Source: CAYYWP01 sp050176585
GTDB taxonomy: Bacteria > Desulfobacterota > Binatia > HRBIN30 > CADEER01
Direction: 5' to 3'
Length of the DNA stretch: 64,000 bases
NCBI GenBank assembly: GCA_050176585.1
Contig: JBFXHX010000021.1
Coordinates: 1-64,000, forward strand
In this document: positions 1-8,843 of the stretch, one piece after another
Layout: each line of letters opens with the position of its first letter
Position numbering within the stretch: the first letter of the stretch is position 1
The notes under the pieces: model-generated
What the model was told of the DNA's origin: nothing
Databases searched by the model: none
What the model saw: only the letters and a program-made list of their open reading frames with translations
Program-made: the position numbers and the translations under genes

Positions 1-1
1 G

Positions 2-451
2 GAGATCTTTCGCGCCGGTACAAAGGTCAGTCTGGCGGATGCGGATCTCGGCCGCGTGCTCGGCCGCGCGGAGCGCACGGAGCTCCTTGTGCGCGATCTC
101 GCGACCGAGGAGCGCTTCGAGATCTCGATTGCAGATCCCGGCGGTTGGTTCGCCGCGACGCTACGGCCGGGCACCTACGACCTGAGCATGCGGCACTCGA
201 TCTGGTTCGTGGGCACGCCGGCGCAGCTCGTCGTCCCCGCGGGCGTCGAGCGCTGTTACGCGGGCACATTGGGCGTCAACCTGTTCGCTCGCCTGTCGAT
301 GCTCGGCAGCTGGACCGAGGCGACCGGCGGCACCATTCCACTGGGCGATAGCGACTACCGAGTGCTCGATCAGAGTCAGCGGGCGGCGCGCCGCGCCGGC
401 CAGCCGCTGACCGGCTGCCTCATCACGTTGTCCGCCTCGCCGGAGGACTGA
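2..451 (+). CDS. C-terminal part of an unknown protein (5' end outside window)
   Basis: The reading frame is open from the first bases of the window to a TGA at 449-451, so only the last 149 residues are visible and the start lies upstream. An internal GTG at 56 could start a shorter product, but the residues before it (EIFRAGTKVSLADADLG) look like ordinary protein. The visible part is predicted to be mostly beta strand, with a 'GTYDLSMRHSIWFVG...VVPAGVERCYAGTLGV' stretch that resembles carboxypeptidase-regulatory or prealbumin-like beta-sandwiches. That is only a pattern impression. There are no catalytic motifs and no membrane segments. I do not recognise the family. Confidence 0.55.
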   Translation, partial: EIFRAGTKVSLADADLGRVLGRAERTELLVRDLATEERFEISIADPGGWFAATLRPGTYDLSMRHSIWFVGTPAQLVVPAGVERCYAGTLGVNLFARLSMLGSWTEATGGTIPLGDSDYRVLDQSQRAARRAGQPLTGCLITLSASPED

Positions 452-511
452 TGTCGATCGACGCCTTCCGCACGGCCGCTGTGACCAGCACTGCCGCCGC
501 CGGCGACGATC

Positions 512-1273
512 TCACGCATCCGCCGCCAGCAGGCGCGGCAGGACCTCGCTGATCGAGCCGCGCAACACGAGGTCCGCGAGCTGGTCCATTTCCGTCGGCT
601 CGGCATTCAGGATGACGATGCGCGCACCGGCTTCCTTGGCGATCGGGACGACACCCGCGATCGGGTAGACCGCGAGCGTGGTACCGATGGCGAGCAACAG
701 ATCGGCCTGTCGGGCAGCGCGCTCGGCGCGCACGAGATCCCCCTGCACGAGCGACTGGCCGAACGAGATCGTGGCGGACTTGAGGATGCCGCCGCAGGTG
801 CGGCAGGACGGATCGTCCTCGCCGGCCTGTACGCGTGCGAGCGCGCGCGCCATGGGGGCGCGCTCGCCGCAGTCCATACACACGACTTCGCGGCTCGTGC
901 CGTGGATCTCGACCACGATCTCCGGCGCGCTGCCCGCCGCTTGATGCAGCCCGTCGACGTTCTGGGTAATCAACGTGTGCAGGTTGCCGCGCCGCTCGAG
1001 GTCGACCAACGCGCGATGACCCACATTCGGTTCGAGCGGGCGCGCATACATCTCGAGCCGGTGCTGCCAGGCGCGCCTCCGCACGTCCGGGCTGCTCATG
1101 TAGTGCTGCAGCGTGGCCATCTTCTCGGCGTCGGGGTTCTTCGTCCACAGCCCTTGCGGACCGCGGAAATCCGGTATTCCGGAGTCGGTCGATATGCCAG
1201 CGCCGGTCAGCACGACGATGTGGCGGGCTTCGCGAATCCACCCGCGGACCGTTGCGATTTCCGTGTCGTACAT
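512..1273 (-). CDS. cobB: NAD-dependent protein deacylase (sirtuin, Sir2 family)
   Basis: Sirtuins remove acyl groups from lysine, using NAD+ and releasing nicotinamide and O-acyl-ADP-ribose in the cytoplasm. The 253-residue product has the full family signature: GAGIS at 24-28, followed by DSGIPDFRG for NAD binding, TQNVDGLH at 103-110, the catalytic His at 124 (EIHG), and four zinc cysteines as C132-x2-C135 and C157-x2-C160. Length is normal for a bacterial sirtuin. I chose ATG 1273 because the upstream in-frame extension to 1423 is Arg-rich and lies in the divergent promoter gap towards the membrane gene at 1411. Whether it prefers acetyl or succinyl groups cannot be told with confidence from sequence alone. 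Confidence 0.93.
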   Translation of the reverse strand: MYDTEIATVRGWIREARHIVVLTGAGISTDSGIPDFRGPQGLWTKNPDAEKMATLQHYMSSPDVRRRAWQHRLEMYARPLEPNVGHRALVDLERRGNLHTLITQNVDGLHQAAGSAPEIVVEIHGTSREVVCMDCGERAPMARALARVQAGEDDPSCRTCGGILKSATISFGQSLVQGDLVRAERAARQADLLLAIGTTLAVYPIAGVVPIAKEAGARIVILNAEPTEMDQLADLVLRGSISEVLPRLLAADA

Positions 1274-1410
1274 CGCGGTTCCGGAAACCAGATCATAGAC
1301 GCCGGCGCAAGGACACTGGGTACCGGGCCGCGGCAGCTCGAGCCGGCTCCAGATCCGGCGCGGCTGCGCGCGGTGGAGCGCACCCGCACGTCGCGCTAGT
1401 GTGCTGCACC

Positions 1411-2058
1411 ATGCGCGAGCCACTCGTGCTCCTGCTGATTGCGACCGCTGGCGTGGTGGTATCCGGCATCGGCCCGTATGACCGCATCACGTGGTGGCTG
1501 GAAGTGGCACCGGTGCTCGTCGGCGCGCCCATCCTGGTGGCGACCTACCGGCGCTTTCCGCTCACACCGCTCGCCTATCGGCTGCTCTGCGCGCACGCGC
1601 TCATCCTCTGTCTCGGCGCGCACTACACGTACGCCCGCGTGCCGCTCGGGTACTGGGCACAGGAGCTGTTCGGCTTCGCGCGCAACCACTACGACCGGAT
1701 CGGCCACTTTGCACAGGGCTTCTCTCCGGCGATCGCCGCCCGCGAGGTGCTGCTGCGCACGTCGCCGCTGCGGCCGGGCAAGTGGCTGGGCTTCCTGGTC
1801 ACATGTGTGGCCCTGGCGATGAGCGCGTTCTACGAGTTCATCGAATGGTGGGCGGCGCTGCTCGGCGGGGAATCGGCCGCGGCGTTCCTCGGCACGCAGG
1901 GCGATCCGTGGGATACACAGTGGGACATGTGCATGGCGCTGTGCGGCGCAGTGCTCGCACAGCTGCTGCTCAGCCGGCCACACGATCGGCAGATTTCGGC
2001 GCTTGCGCATGGCGCAGGCGCGGCGCCCGTGCGCCGGATCAGCACGCAGGCCTGCTGA
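1411..2058 (+). CDS. YjdF-type integral membrane protein (DUF2238 family)
   Basis: A 215-residue inner-membrane protein with about five to six hydrophobic helices. It carries the family's recognisable stretches: an ELFGFARNHYDRIGHFAQGF segment after helix 3, a SAFYEFIEWW segment in a later helix, and a GTQGDPWDTQWDMCMALCGA segment near the end. The charged and aromatic residues of these motifs (D, H, E, W, D) are intact, but the biochemical role of the family is not known to me. The start at ATG 1411 leads straight into the first hydrophobic helix (MREPLVLLLIA). The longer open frame upstream to 1252 is Arg-rich and antisense to the sirtuin gene. It is convergent with the PEBP gene, whose stop is 8 bp away. 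Confidence 0.85.
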   Translation: MREPLVLLLIATAGVVVSGIGPYDRITWWLEVAPVLVGAPILVATYRRFPLTPLAYRLLCAHALILCLGAHYTYARVPLGYWAQELFGFARNHYDRIGHFAQGFSPAIAAREVLLRTSPLRPGKWLGFLVTCVALAMSAFYEFIEWWAALLGGESAAAFLGTQGDPWDTQWDMCMALCGAVLAQLLLSRPHDRQISALAHGAGAAPVRRISTQAC

Positions 2059-2066
2059 CGACTCTC

Positions 2067-2597
2067 CTAACGCTGCTTCTCGTACGTGCCGATCAGCTCG
2101 GTCGTTTGCAGCACGTGACTGCGCATGAACTCCTCGACTGTGCCCTTGCTGGCCGCGCCGAGGTCGGGTAGCGGGGCGCCGAGCGCGTAGAGCTTGAAGC
2201 TGTATCGGTGTTTCCCGGTCGGAGGGCACGGGCCATCGTACACCGGGTTGCCGAGCTCGTTGACGCCCGCTTGCGCCCCGTCGGGCAGCGCGCCGCCCTC
2301 GGGCAGCTCGCGGGCGCTGGCGGGGATGTTGTAGATCACCCAGTGCACCCACGGAGTCTTCCTCGGTCGGAGCGGATCCGGGGCGTCCGGATCATCAGCG
2401 ATGAGCACGAAGCTCTTCGTGTCCGCCGGCGGCGCGTCCCACTTCAGCGGCGGCGCGACGTCCGCGCCCTCGCACGTGTACTTCGCGGGAATCGGCCCGT
2501 TGGGCTCGAATACCTTCGAGGTGAGCGTGAACGCGCCCGCCGCCGCCGGGAAGAGCGCGGCGCATGCGAGCGTCACCTGCCACATCTGGACAGTCAT
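2067..2597 (-). CDS. YbhB/YbcL-type phosphatidylethanolamine-binding (PEBP) family protein, exported
   Basis: A 176-residue protein of the bacterial PEBP/Raf-kinase-inhibitor-like family. A signal peptide (hydrophobic residues about 7-22, cleavage near AAAGA-F) points to the periplasm. Family motifs are clear: FTLTSKVF at the mature N-terminus, PAKYTCEGADVAPPLKW, then DDPDAP (anion-binding pocket), WVHWVIYNIPA, YDGPCPPTGKHRYSFKLYAL and the terminal GTYEKQR. The molecular function of bacterial members is poorly defined. Its first four bases overlap the stop of the upstream SRPBCC gene (ATGA), so the two are almost certainly co-transcribed and translationally coupled. Confidence 0.92.
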   Translation of the reverse strand: MTVQMWQVTLACAALFPAAAGAFTLTSKVFEPNGPIPAKYTCEGADVAPPLKWDAPPADTKSFVLIADDPDAPDPLRPRKTPWVHWVIYNIPASARELPEGGALPDGAQAGVNELGNPVYDGPCPPTGKHRYSFKLYALGAPLPDLGAASKGTVEEFMRSHVLQTTELIGTYEKQR

Positions 2598-3091
2598 GCC
2601 TTGGTCCCCTTTGTCCGCTTCGCCGGCTCCGCGCGCTCCAGCGCCTGCTTGAGATTCTGCATGTACCGGTTCGCGACGCGGTCCGCCTCGCGCTCGGCTA
2701 CTGATTTCACCATGCGCTGCAACAGCGCGGGAACCGGAGTGTTCGGCGCCAGCGTTTGTCGCAGCGCGATGCGGGTGCCATCACCGGCGGATTCGAGGCG
2801 GAGCTCACCGTCGACTTCGGTGTTGTCCTCCGGCGCATCGACGCTCGTGAACCGAATCACCCGCTCGCCATCGCCTTCATACCGTGTGGTGTAGCGGACG
2901 GCCATGCTCACGCCGGCGAGCGAGACTTCGCGGTAGGCGAAAGCGTAGGTCTGCGGGCCGACGCGCGTGCAGCGGGCCAGGCCAGGGATGCACGAGGAAG
3001 AGCCCACCACGTCCCACAGCATCGCATACACCCGCGCGATGGGGACGGCGACCGTAGTCGCGCTCTCCATCGCGGTCGGAAATTTCGCCAT
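2594..3091 (-). CDS. SRPBCC (START/Bet v1-like) family protein
   Basis: A 165-residue protein opening with the usual SRPBCC pattern: ESATTVAVPIARVYAMLWDV (polyketide cyclase/dehydrase and lipid-transport superfamily), a VDGELRLESAGDGTRIALRQTL strand pair in the middle, and a long C-terminal helix ending in a Lys-rich tail. It probably binds a hydrophobic ligand in a helix-grip cavity, but no catalytic residues can be assigned. I start it at ATG 3091 (MAKFPTAMES); the open frame continues to 3709 only because it is antisense to the phosphoesterase gene. It overlaps the PEBP start by 4 nt, so the two form a two-gene unit. Confidence 0.85.
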   Translation of the reverse strand: MAKFPTAMESATTVAVPIARVYAMLWDVVGSSSCIPGLARCTRVGPQTYAFAYREVSLAGVSMAVRYTTRYEGDGERVIRFTSVDAPEDNTEVDGELRLESAGDGTRIALRQTLAPNTPVPALLQRMVKSVAEREADRVANRYMQNLKQALERAEPAKRTKGTKA

Positions 3092-3194
3092 CGCGCGCTC
3101 CTGCCCCGAACAAGGAAACCACACATCCGCGCGAATGCACACAGCGCGCCCGGCGGGTGTTGCGGCCGGCGCGGCTGTGGTTTGATCGCGCACG

Positions 3195-3752
3195 ATGGTG
3201 CAGAGACGCGCCGACGCTCCCGCGCGCCCGAGCAACCGGCGCCGGTCCGCGCGGGCGCCGACGCGAGGGCGGCGCCCGCAACGAAATCGTGCGGCGAAGG
3301 TGATCGGCCTGATCTCGGATACGCACGGCCTTGTGCGGCCGGAGGCTCTACGGGCGCTCGCCGGGTGCGACCTGATCATCCACGCGGGCGACATCGGATC
3401 GCCGGCGGTGCTGGCGGCGTTACGAGAGCTGGCACCGGTTCGCGCCGTGCGCGGCAACAACGACCGGGATGCATGGGCGAGCGATCTGGCCGAGGTGGAG
3501 GTCGTCCACATCGCGGGCGTCCGCCTCCTGGTCGGGCACGATGTGCGCGCGCTCGACGTCCAACGAGCGCCTGGGCCTTGCGCCGCCGTGATCGCGGGGC
3601 ACTCGCATCGCCCCGCGATCGAGGAGCGGAGCGGCACGCTGTACGTCAATCCCGGGAGCGCCGGACCGCGCCGGTTCTCGCTACCGGTCGCGGTCGGCAA
3701 GCTGTACATCGCCGGCCGCGGCGTACGCGCGGAGTTGATACGGCTCGCCTGA
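3195..3752 (+). CDS. YfcE/MJ0936-type metallophosphoesterase
   Basis: A calcineurin-like phosphoesterase of the compact YfcE type. Metal ligands are visible in order: GLISDTHG (D and H), LIIHAGDIG (D), VRGNND (N), VGHDV (H), and AGHSHRP (two H), with VNPGSAGPRR at the end. These are the dinuclear-metal ligands of the superfamily. Natural substrates of YfcE proteins are uncertain; phosphodiester activity is likely. The ATG at 3195 adds about 35 basic, low-complexity residues. GTG at 3300 (KVIGLISDTHG) would give a 150-residue protein closer to family length and may be the real start. Confidence 0.9.
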   Translation: MVQRRADAPARPSNRRRSARAPTRGRRPQRNRAAKVIGLISDTHGLVRPEALRALAGCDLIIHAGDIGSPAVLAALRELAPVRAVRGNNDRDAWASDLAEVEVVHIAGVRLLVGHDVRALDVQRAPGPCAAVIAGHSHRPAIEERSGTLYVNPGSAGPRRFSLPVAVGKLYIAGRGVRAELIRLA

Positions 3753-3823
3753 GGATGGGCCGCCGAGACCTCGCGGTGGCGGCGAGGAATTATGGAGGCC
3801 GAGCGCTCGCGGCGCGACGAGAC

Positions 3824-4084
3824 CTAGTCTTTCACGTCCTGACCCGCGTCCTCGAGCTTCTCTCCGGCCCTGTCCAGACCTTCGCCGGTCTTTTCGATTA
3901 CCGTGCCGACGCCGTGCTTGGTCGAATCCTCGGTCGCCTCGTAGCCGTGCTTGACGTCCTGTTCGATCGCCTCGCCGACTTCCTTCGCGCCTTCCTTGAT
4001 GGAGGGCTCATCTGCCGCGCGAACCCCTCGGACGGCGAGGAAGCTCAAGGCGATGAAGAGTGCGTGCATGCCGACTGAGCGCAT
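3824..4084 (-). CDS. Small exported helical, charged-repeat protein
   Basis: An 86-residue protein with a signal peptide (MRSVGMHALFIALSFLAV, cleavage near RAADE) and a mature part of about 60 residues. The mature part is a run of amphipathic, Lys/Glu/Asp/Gly-rich helical repeats (KEVGEAIEQDVKHGYEATED, GEGLDRAGEKLEDAGQDVKD). It resembles the LEA-like/YtxH/CsbD style of stress-related small proteins, but I cannot place it in a named family. The start at 4084 is set by a strong GGAGGAG about 6 nt upstream and by the signal peptide. It lies 53 bp downstream of dxs on the same strand and may share its transcript. Confidence 0.72.
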   Translation of the reverse strand: MRSVGMHALFIALSFLAVRGVRAADEPSIKEGAKEVGEAIEQDVKHGYEATEDSTKHGVGTVIEKTGEGLDRAGEKLEDAGQDVKD

Positions 4085-4137
4085 GTTCGTTCCTCCTCCG
4101 AGTTCGCGAAACGCCGGCCCGCGCGGCGCACGCGCCA

Positions 4138-6102
4138 TTAGCTTCCGGTGACCAGTCGCACGGGAGCGGCCGGTCGCAGCGCGTCTAGATGCGCGCTCAC
4201 GCGGGCCGTGAGCTGCTCCACGTCCAGCCCGGCGTGCGCGAGTTGTTCGCTGCGCTGCCCGTGATCGATGAACTGATCCGGCAGCGCAAACGGCATCACG
4301 CGATCGGCTTCGAGATCCGGCCGGCTGCGGGCGAATTCCAGCACCGCAGATCCGAACCCCCCGGCCAGGACGTGATCCTCGAGCGTGAAGACCACCGGTT
4401 GACGTTTCAGCTCGGCCGCGATGCGCTCTTCGTCGAGCGGTTTGACGAACCGCGCATTCACGACCGCCAAATGGCGGCCGGAGGCTTCGGCCACGCGGCG
4501 GCGGACTTCCAGGGCGGCGTACACCAAGGGGCCGTAGACCAGCAGGCAGCCCTCTTCACCCGGCGCGAGTATCTCAGCCGCGCCGACGCCGAACGGCGCG
4601 TGCGGCAGCTGCACGTCGGGCTTGGCGCCACTGCCGCGTGGGAAGCGAATCGCGGTGGGCCCGTGAACGGTGGCTGCGAGGTCCATCATCTGCACGAGCT
4701 CGCCGGTGTCACGCGGCGCCATCAGCACGAAGTTCGGCAGGCAGCGCAGGTACGCGATGTCGAACACGCCGTTGTGCGTGGCGCCATCCGACCCAACCAG
4801 CCCACCGCGGTCCAGGCAGAAGATGACGCGGGCGTTCTGCAGCGCCACTTCCTGGAACGCTTGATCGTACGCGCGCTGCAAGAACGTCGAGTAGATGGCA
4901 CAGATCGGCAGCTGGCCGGCCAGGGCGAGCCCCGCGGCGAGGCTGACTGCGTGCTGCTCGGCCATGCCGACGTCGAGGCAGCGATCGGGGAAGCGTTCCT
5001 GCACCTTCGTCAGGCCGGAGCCGTCGAGCATCGCCGGCGTGAGCACGAACACGCGCGGATCGCGCTCGAGCATCCTCGCTGACTGCTCGGCGAATGCCGC
5101 GGCGAAGGTGGGGCCGCCTTGATCGGGGTACTCGCTGGCACTCGCGCCGGGCGGGAGTTTTCCGCTCGCGGCGTGATAGCAGGTCGTATCCGGGATGTCG
5201 TCCTTGTAGCCGCGACCCTTCTTGGTGACGACGTGGATCAGCACCGGGCGGCGCATCCAGCGCGTGGCGCGGAACGCGGTCCGCAGCGCCTCGATGTCGT
5301 GGCCGTCGATCGGACCGTAATAGAAGAATCCGAGCTCTTCGAAGATGATCCCGAGCCCATGCTGCGGGATGATGCCCTGCAGCGAGTGATACCAGCGCTG
5401 AAGCACGTCCTCGACGTCGTCGCCGATGCGTGGAATGCGGCGGATGGCACCCTGAATCGTGCGCAGCCGCTGGTTCAGCCACGTCGAGCTGCGCGCCCGC
5501 GATAAGTAGGCGCTGAGCGCTCCTACGCTCGGGCTGATGCTCATGTTGTTGTCATTGAGCACCACCACGAGCTCGAGATCCTTGAAGGACCCGCCGTGGT
5601 TCAAGGCTTCGAACGCGTTGCCTTCCTGCAGCGAGCCGTCGCCGATCACGGCCACCGCTTTGCGTCCGGCGGTCTCCGGCTCCTCGCGCCAGGCGAGCGC
5701 AAAACCCATGGCCGTAGAGATGCTCGTCCCGCCGTGCCCGGTCTTGACCGTGTCGTAGGGCGACTCGGTCGGATCGGGAAAGCCAGACAGCCCCCGCCAC
5801 TGCCGCAGGGTGGCGAACTGCGAGCGGCGACCGGTGAGGAGTTTGTGCGGGTAGCACTGGTGGCCCACATCCCACACCAGCTTGTCGCGTTCGTTGAAGT
5901 GGTACTCGGCGTACAGCGCGAGGGTGAGCTCGACGACGCCCAAGCCGGCGCCGAGATGTCCTCCGGTCGCCGTGACGGATTCGATGATGAACGCACGCAA
6001 CTCCGCGGCGAGCTCGCGCAGGCCGTCGGCGTCCATGTCCTTGACGTCGTCGGCAGACGCCAGCGCGTCGATGAGCGGATAGCGCGGCTCGGGCATGATC
6101 AT
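4138..6102 (-). CDS. dxs: 1-deoxy-D-xylulose-5-phosphate synthase
   Basis: Catalyses the first step of the MEP isoprenoid pathway, condensing pyruvate with glyceraldehyde-3-phosphate using thiamine diphosphate. The 654-residue product is close to family length. Visible signatures: GGHLGAGLGVVELTLAL near residue 50, WDVGHQCYPHKLLTGR, the ThDP motif beginning GDGSLQEGNAFEALNH and ending LNDNNMSIS, DGHDIEALR, then the transketolase pyrimidine domain with GMAEQHAVSLAAGLA and GLVGSDGATHNGVFD, and a C-terminal domain with HVLAGGFGSAVLEF. ATG 6102 is preceded by GGAGGG. The frame runs open to 6324 without further conserved sequence. No other MEP gene is adjacent. Confidence 0.97.
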   Translation of the reverse strand: MIMPEPRYPLIDALASADDVKDMDADGLRELAAELRAFIIESVTATGGHLGAGLGVVELTLALYAEYHFNERDKLVWDVGHQCYPHKLLTGRRSQFATLRQWRGLSGFPDPTESPYDTVKTGHGGTSISTAMGFALAWREEPETAGRKAVAVIGDGSLQEGNAFEALNHGGSFKDLELVVVLNDNNMSISPSVGALSAYLSRARSSTWLNQRLRTIQGAIRRIPRIGDDVEDVLQRWYHSLQGIIPQHGLGIIFEELGFFYYGPIDGHDIEALRTAFRATRWMRRPVLIHVVTKKGRGYKDDIPDTTCYHAASGKLPPGASASEYPDQGGPTFAAAFAEQSARMLERDPRVFVLTPAMLDGSGLTKVQERFPDRCLDVGMAEQHAVSLAAGLALAGQLPICAIYSTFLQRAYDQAFQEVALQNARVIFCLDRGGLVGSDGATHNGVFDIAYLRCLPNFVLMAPRDTGELVQMMDLAATVHGPTAIRFPRGSGAKPDVQLPHAPFGVGAAEILAPGEEGCLLVYGPLVYAALEVRRRVAEASGRHLAVVNARFVKPLDEERIAAELKRQPVVFTLEDHVLAGGFGSAVLEFARSRPDLEADRVMPFALPDQFIDHGQRSEQLAHAGLDVEQLTARVSAHLDALRPAAPVRLVTGS

Positions 6103-6218
6103 TGATCCCTCCACGCTACACTTCTCACCCCGGGCCGCAATGGCGCAAGCGCCCGGCCGCTCGTCGGTCGCGACCTGGCACCGCCCGGGAGCGAAGCCGT
6201 CTCGACGAGCACCACCGG

Positions 6219-6527
6219 TCAGACAGCGGGCGCGGCGCCCAACCAGCCGCGACTCACGACGTCCGACATGGTGAGCGCGATCATGATGGCGAGGAAGATG
6301 AAGCTCGACCCCATGACGGCCCACGTGAGGCGCGGGCTGTCGCGCAGATCCATGAAGTAATACATCACCAGGAGCGACTTGACGGAGGCGATGCCGAGCG
6401 CCACCGGGGTGTTCAAGAATGCCATGTCGAGAAATGCGGCGCCGACGGTCACGCCGGTGAGCGCGAGCAGCGCCGTATAAATGCCGAAGAGGGTTGCGAC
6501 CGAGGCGCCATGCGTTTCTTGCGACAT
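6219..6527 (-). CDS. ctaF: Cytochrome c oxidase subunit IV family protein
   Basis: A 102-residue membrane protein with three hydrophobic helices, the typical build of the small prokaryotic subunit IV (CtaF/CyoD-like). The segment LGIASVKSLLVMYYFMDLRDSPRLTW is characteristic, with the conserved K and the YYFM(H/D)L pattern on helix 2. It is the last gene of the respiratory unit, 8 nt after the subunit III stop, and ATG 6527 is the natural start. The longer frame upstream to 6614 runs into subunit III. It presumably stabilises the oxidase; it carries no cofactor ligands. Confidence 0.88.
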   Translation of the reverse strand: MSQETHGASVATLFGIYTALLALTGVTVGAAFLDMAFLNTPVALGIASVKSLLVMYYFMDLRDSPRLTWAVMGSSFIFLAIMIALTMSDVVSRGWLGAAPAV

Positions 6528-6535
6528 GTCGGGCC

Positions 6536-7183
6536 TCAATGCCGTCCGAGCAGGTACAGCAGTGGAAAGAGCCATATCCACACGATGTCTACGAAGTGCC
6601 AGTACAAGCCGCACATCTCGACCGGCGTGTAGTAGTTGCGGTTGAACGCGCCCCGGTAGGCGCCCACCAGTAGCCAGATCAGCAGCCCCGCGCCGACGAT
6701 CATGTGCAAGGCATGCAGCCCGGTCATGGCGAAGTACAGCGAGAAGAAGAGCTGGGCGTTCGTCGGATCGGGCCCGTGATAGGCGAAATTGGGTCCCGGG
6801 ATCAGGTGCTCATGCCACTTGTGCGTGTATTCGTAGGCCTTCACGCCGAGGAAGACCAAGCCGAGGATCAACGTGAGCGTCAGGTTGATCATCAGCCGCA
6901 CGCGCTTGCTCACCTGCGCCGCGTGCACCGATAGCGCCATCGTCAAGCTGCTCGTCAGCAGGACGACAGTGTTGAATGCCCCGAGCTTGATGTCGAGGTG
7001 ATGGCTGGCTCCGTGGAAAGCCTCCGGATAGAGCGACCGATAGGCGACGTACGCCGTGAAGAGGCCGCCAAAAAACATGACCTCGTTGACGAGGAACAGC
7101 CACATCCCGAGCGACGACGCGTCGCGCTGCTGCTCAGCGTCATCGAACTGGTGGGCGACGTACGGTGCGGTCTGCTCAAGCAA
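6536..7183 (-). CDS. ctaE: Cytochrome c oxidase subunit III
   Basis: A 215-residue, roughly five-to-six-helix subunit III. Family signatures are SLGMWLFLVNEVMFFGGLF on the first helix (with the conserved E), the SHHLDIKLGAFNTVVLLTSSLTMALSVHAAQ stretch, then FSLYFAMTGLHALHMIVGAG and the C-terminal GLYWHFVDIVWIWLFPLLYL. No ATG fits. I place the start at TTG 7183, preceded by GAGGAGGT and overlapping the subunit I stop by 8 nt, which indicates translational coupling. The ATG-initiated open frame to 7309 is a different frame of subunit I. Confidence 0.93.
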   Translation of the reverse strand: MLEQTAPYVAHQFDDAEQQRDASSLGMWLFLVNEVMFFGGLFTAYVAYRSLYPEAFHGASHHLDIKLGAFNTVVLLTSSLTMALSVHAAQVSKRVRLMINLTLTLILGLVFLGVKAYEYTHKWHEHLIPGPNFAYHGPDPTNAQLFFSLYFAMTGLHALHMIVGAGLLIWLLVGAYRGAFNRNYYTPVEMCGLYWHFVDIVWIWLFPLLYLLGRH

Positions 7184-8831
7184 CGCGGACCTCCTCTGTC
7201 GGGACGTCGTGCGACGTGTACATGTACGGCTCTTCGGTGACGATCGGTGTCTGCACGAAGTTTTCCGTCGGCGGTGGCGAGCTCGTCCGCCACTCCAGAC
7301 CGGTCGCATGCCACGGATTCGCGACGGCGCGTTTCCCGCGCTTGAGCGACCACAGGAAGTACGCGAGGGGCAGCAGATAGCCGACCGCGAGGATCGACGC
7401 GCCGGCCGATGACAACACGTTCAGTACCTGAAACTCGTCGGGGTAGGAGTGATACCGGCGCGGCATACCGAGGTAGCCGAGCACGAACTGCGGGAAGAAC
7501 GTCAGGTTGAAGCCGATGAAGACGATGATCGCCGCGATGCGCGCCAGGTTCTCCGGGTACATGCGGCCGAACATCTTCGGCCACCAGAAGTGCAGCCCGC
7601 CGAGGAACGCCAACACCGCGCCACCGACCATGATGTAGTGGAAGTGCGCGACCACGAAGTAGGTGTCGTGCACGTGCAGGTCGAGCCCCATGGCGGCCAG
7701 AAAGAGGCCGGTCAGCCCGCCGATCGTGAACAAGCCAATGAACCCGAGGGCGTAGAGCATCGGCGCTTCGAAGCTCACCGCGCCCCTGTAGAGCGTCGCC
7801 GTCCAGTTGAAGACCTTCACGGCGGACGGAATCGCCACCAGGAACGTCAGGATCGAGAAGACCAGGCCCGCGTATACCGACTGACTGCTGGCGAACAGAT
7901 GATGGCCCCACACCAGAAAGCCGAGCACGGCGATGGCGATGCTCGAGAACGCGATGAAGCTGTAGCCGAAGATCGGTTTGCGGGCGAAGGTGGTGATAAT
8001 CTCGTTGATCACACCCATGCCCGGCAGAATCATGATGTAGACCGCTGGGTGGGAGTAGAACCAGAACAGGTGCTGGTACAGCACCGGGTCACCGCCCAGG
8101 GCGGGATCGAAGATGCCGATGCGCAGCCCGCGCTCGAGCGCCAGGAGCAACAAGGTGATCGCAATCACCGGCGTGCCCAACACCATGATCAAGCTGGTCG
8201 CGTAGTGCGCCCAGATGAACAGCGGCAGGCGGAACCACGTCAGGCCCGGCGCCCGCATGCGGTGGATGGTCACGATGAAGTTCAAGCCGGTGAGGATGTT
8301 CGAAAAGCCGTTGATGAAGACGCCGACCGCGGTCAGCATCACGTTCGAGTTCGAAAAGGTGCTGCTGTAGGGCGTGTAGAAGGTCCAGCCGGTGTCCACG
8401 CCGCCGGCGATCATGGCGGCCATAGTGAACACGCCACCGACCATGTAGATGTACCAGCTCAGCAGGTTGATCCGGGGGAACGCGAGGTCGCGGGCCCCGA
8501 CCATCATCGGGACCAAGAAGTTACCGAGCGTGGCGGGGATGGACGGCAGCAGAAAGAAGAACACCATGAACGTGCCGTGCATGGTGAAGAACTTGTTGTA
8601 CGTGTCGGCCTGCAACAGATCGCCCTTCGGCGTGAGCAGCTCGAGGCGTATGCCGGCCGCGAAGACCGCGCCAAACGCAAAAAAGGCGACGACGGAGATC
8701 AGGTAGAGAACCGCAATCCGCTTGTGGTCCTTCGTCAACAGCCACGACTTGATGCTGTAGTCGGCGTTCAAATAGTTTTTCTGCGGCTGCTCGACAGCCT
8801 GGAGCGCGGTTTCGGTCGCTGGGGATGCCAT
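7176..8831 (-). CDS. ctaD: Cytochrome c oxidase subunit I (A2-type haem-copper oxidase)
   Basis: The 551-residue catalytic subunit reduces O2 to water and pumps protons. Twelve or more membrane helices carry the haem and CuB ligands: an N-terminal helix with KFFTMHGTFMVFFFLLP (haem a His), FWFYSHPAVYIMILPGMG (CuB His and the cross-linked Tyr), GHHLF (CuB His pair), and DTYFVVAHFHYIMVGG (haem a3 and haem a His). The YSHP motif replaces the E of XGHPEV, which marks A2-type oxidases such as the caa3 enzymes. It sits 12 nt after subunit II and overlaps subunit III. An almost equally long antisense frame (7449-9743) is a composition shadow. Confidence 0.97.
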   Translation of the reverse strand: MASPATETALQAVEQPQKNYLNADYSIKSWLLTKDHKRIAVLYLISVVAFFAFGAVFAAGIRLELLTPKGDLLQADTYNKFFTMHGTFMVFFFLLPSIPATLGNFLVPMMVGARDLAFPRINLLSWYIYMVGGVFTMAAMIAGGVDTGWTFYTPYSSTFSNSNVMLTAVGVFINGFSNILTGLNFIVTIHRMRAPGLTWFRLPLFIWAHYATSLIMVLGTPVIAITLLLLALERGLRIGIFDPALGGDPVLYQHLFWFYSHPAVYIMILPGMGVINEIITTFARKPIFGYSFIAFSSIAIAVLGFLVWGHHLFASSQSVYAGLVFSILTFLVAIPSAVKVFNWTATLYRGAVSFEAPMLYALGFIGLFTIGGLTGLFLAAMGLDLHVHDTYFVVAHFHYIMVGGAVLAFLGGLHFWWPKMFGRMYPENLARIAAIIVFIGFNLTFFPQFVLGYLGMPRRYHSYPDEFQVLNVLSSAGASILAVGYLLPLAYFLWSLKRGKRAVANPWHATGLEWRTSSPPPTENFVQTPIVTEEPYMYTSHDVPTEEVRVA

Positions 8832-8843
8832 GATCTCGTCCCC

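Noticed and set aside
4189..5082. 297-codon plus-strand frame opposite dxs
   Set aside because: Antisense to a complete, motif-rich dxs; the composition is typical of shadows.
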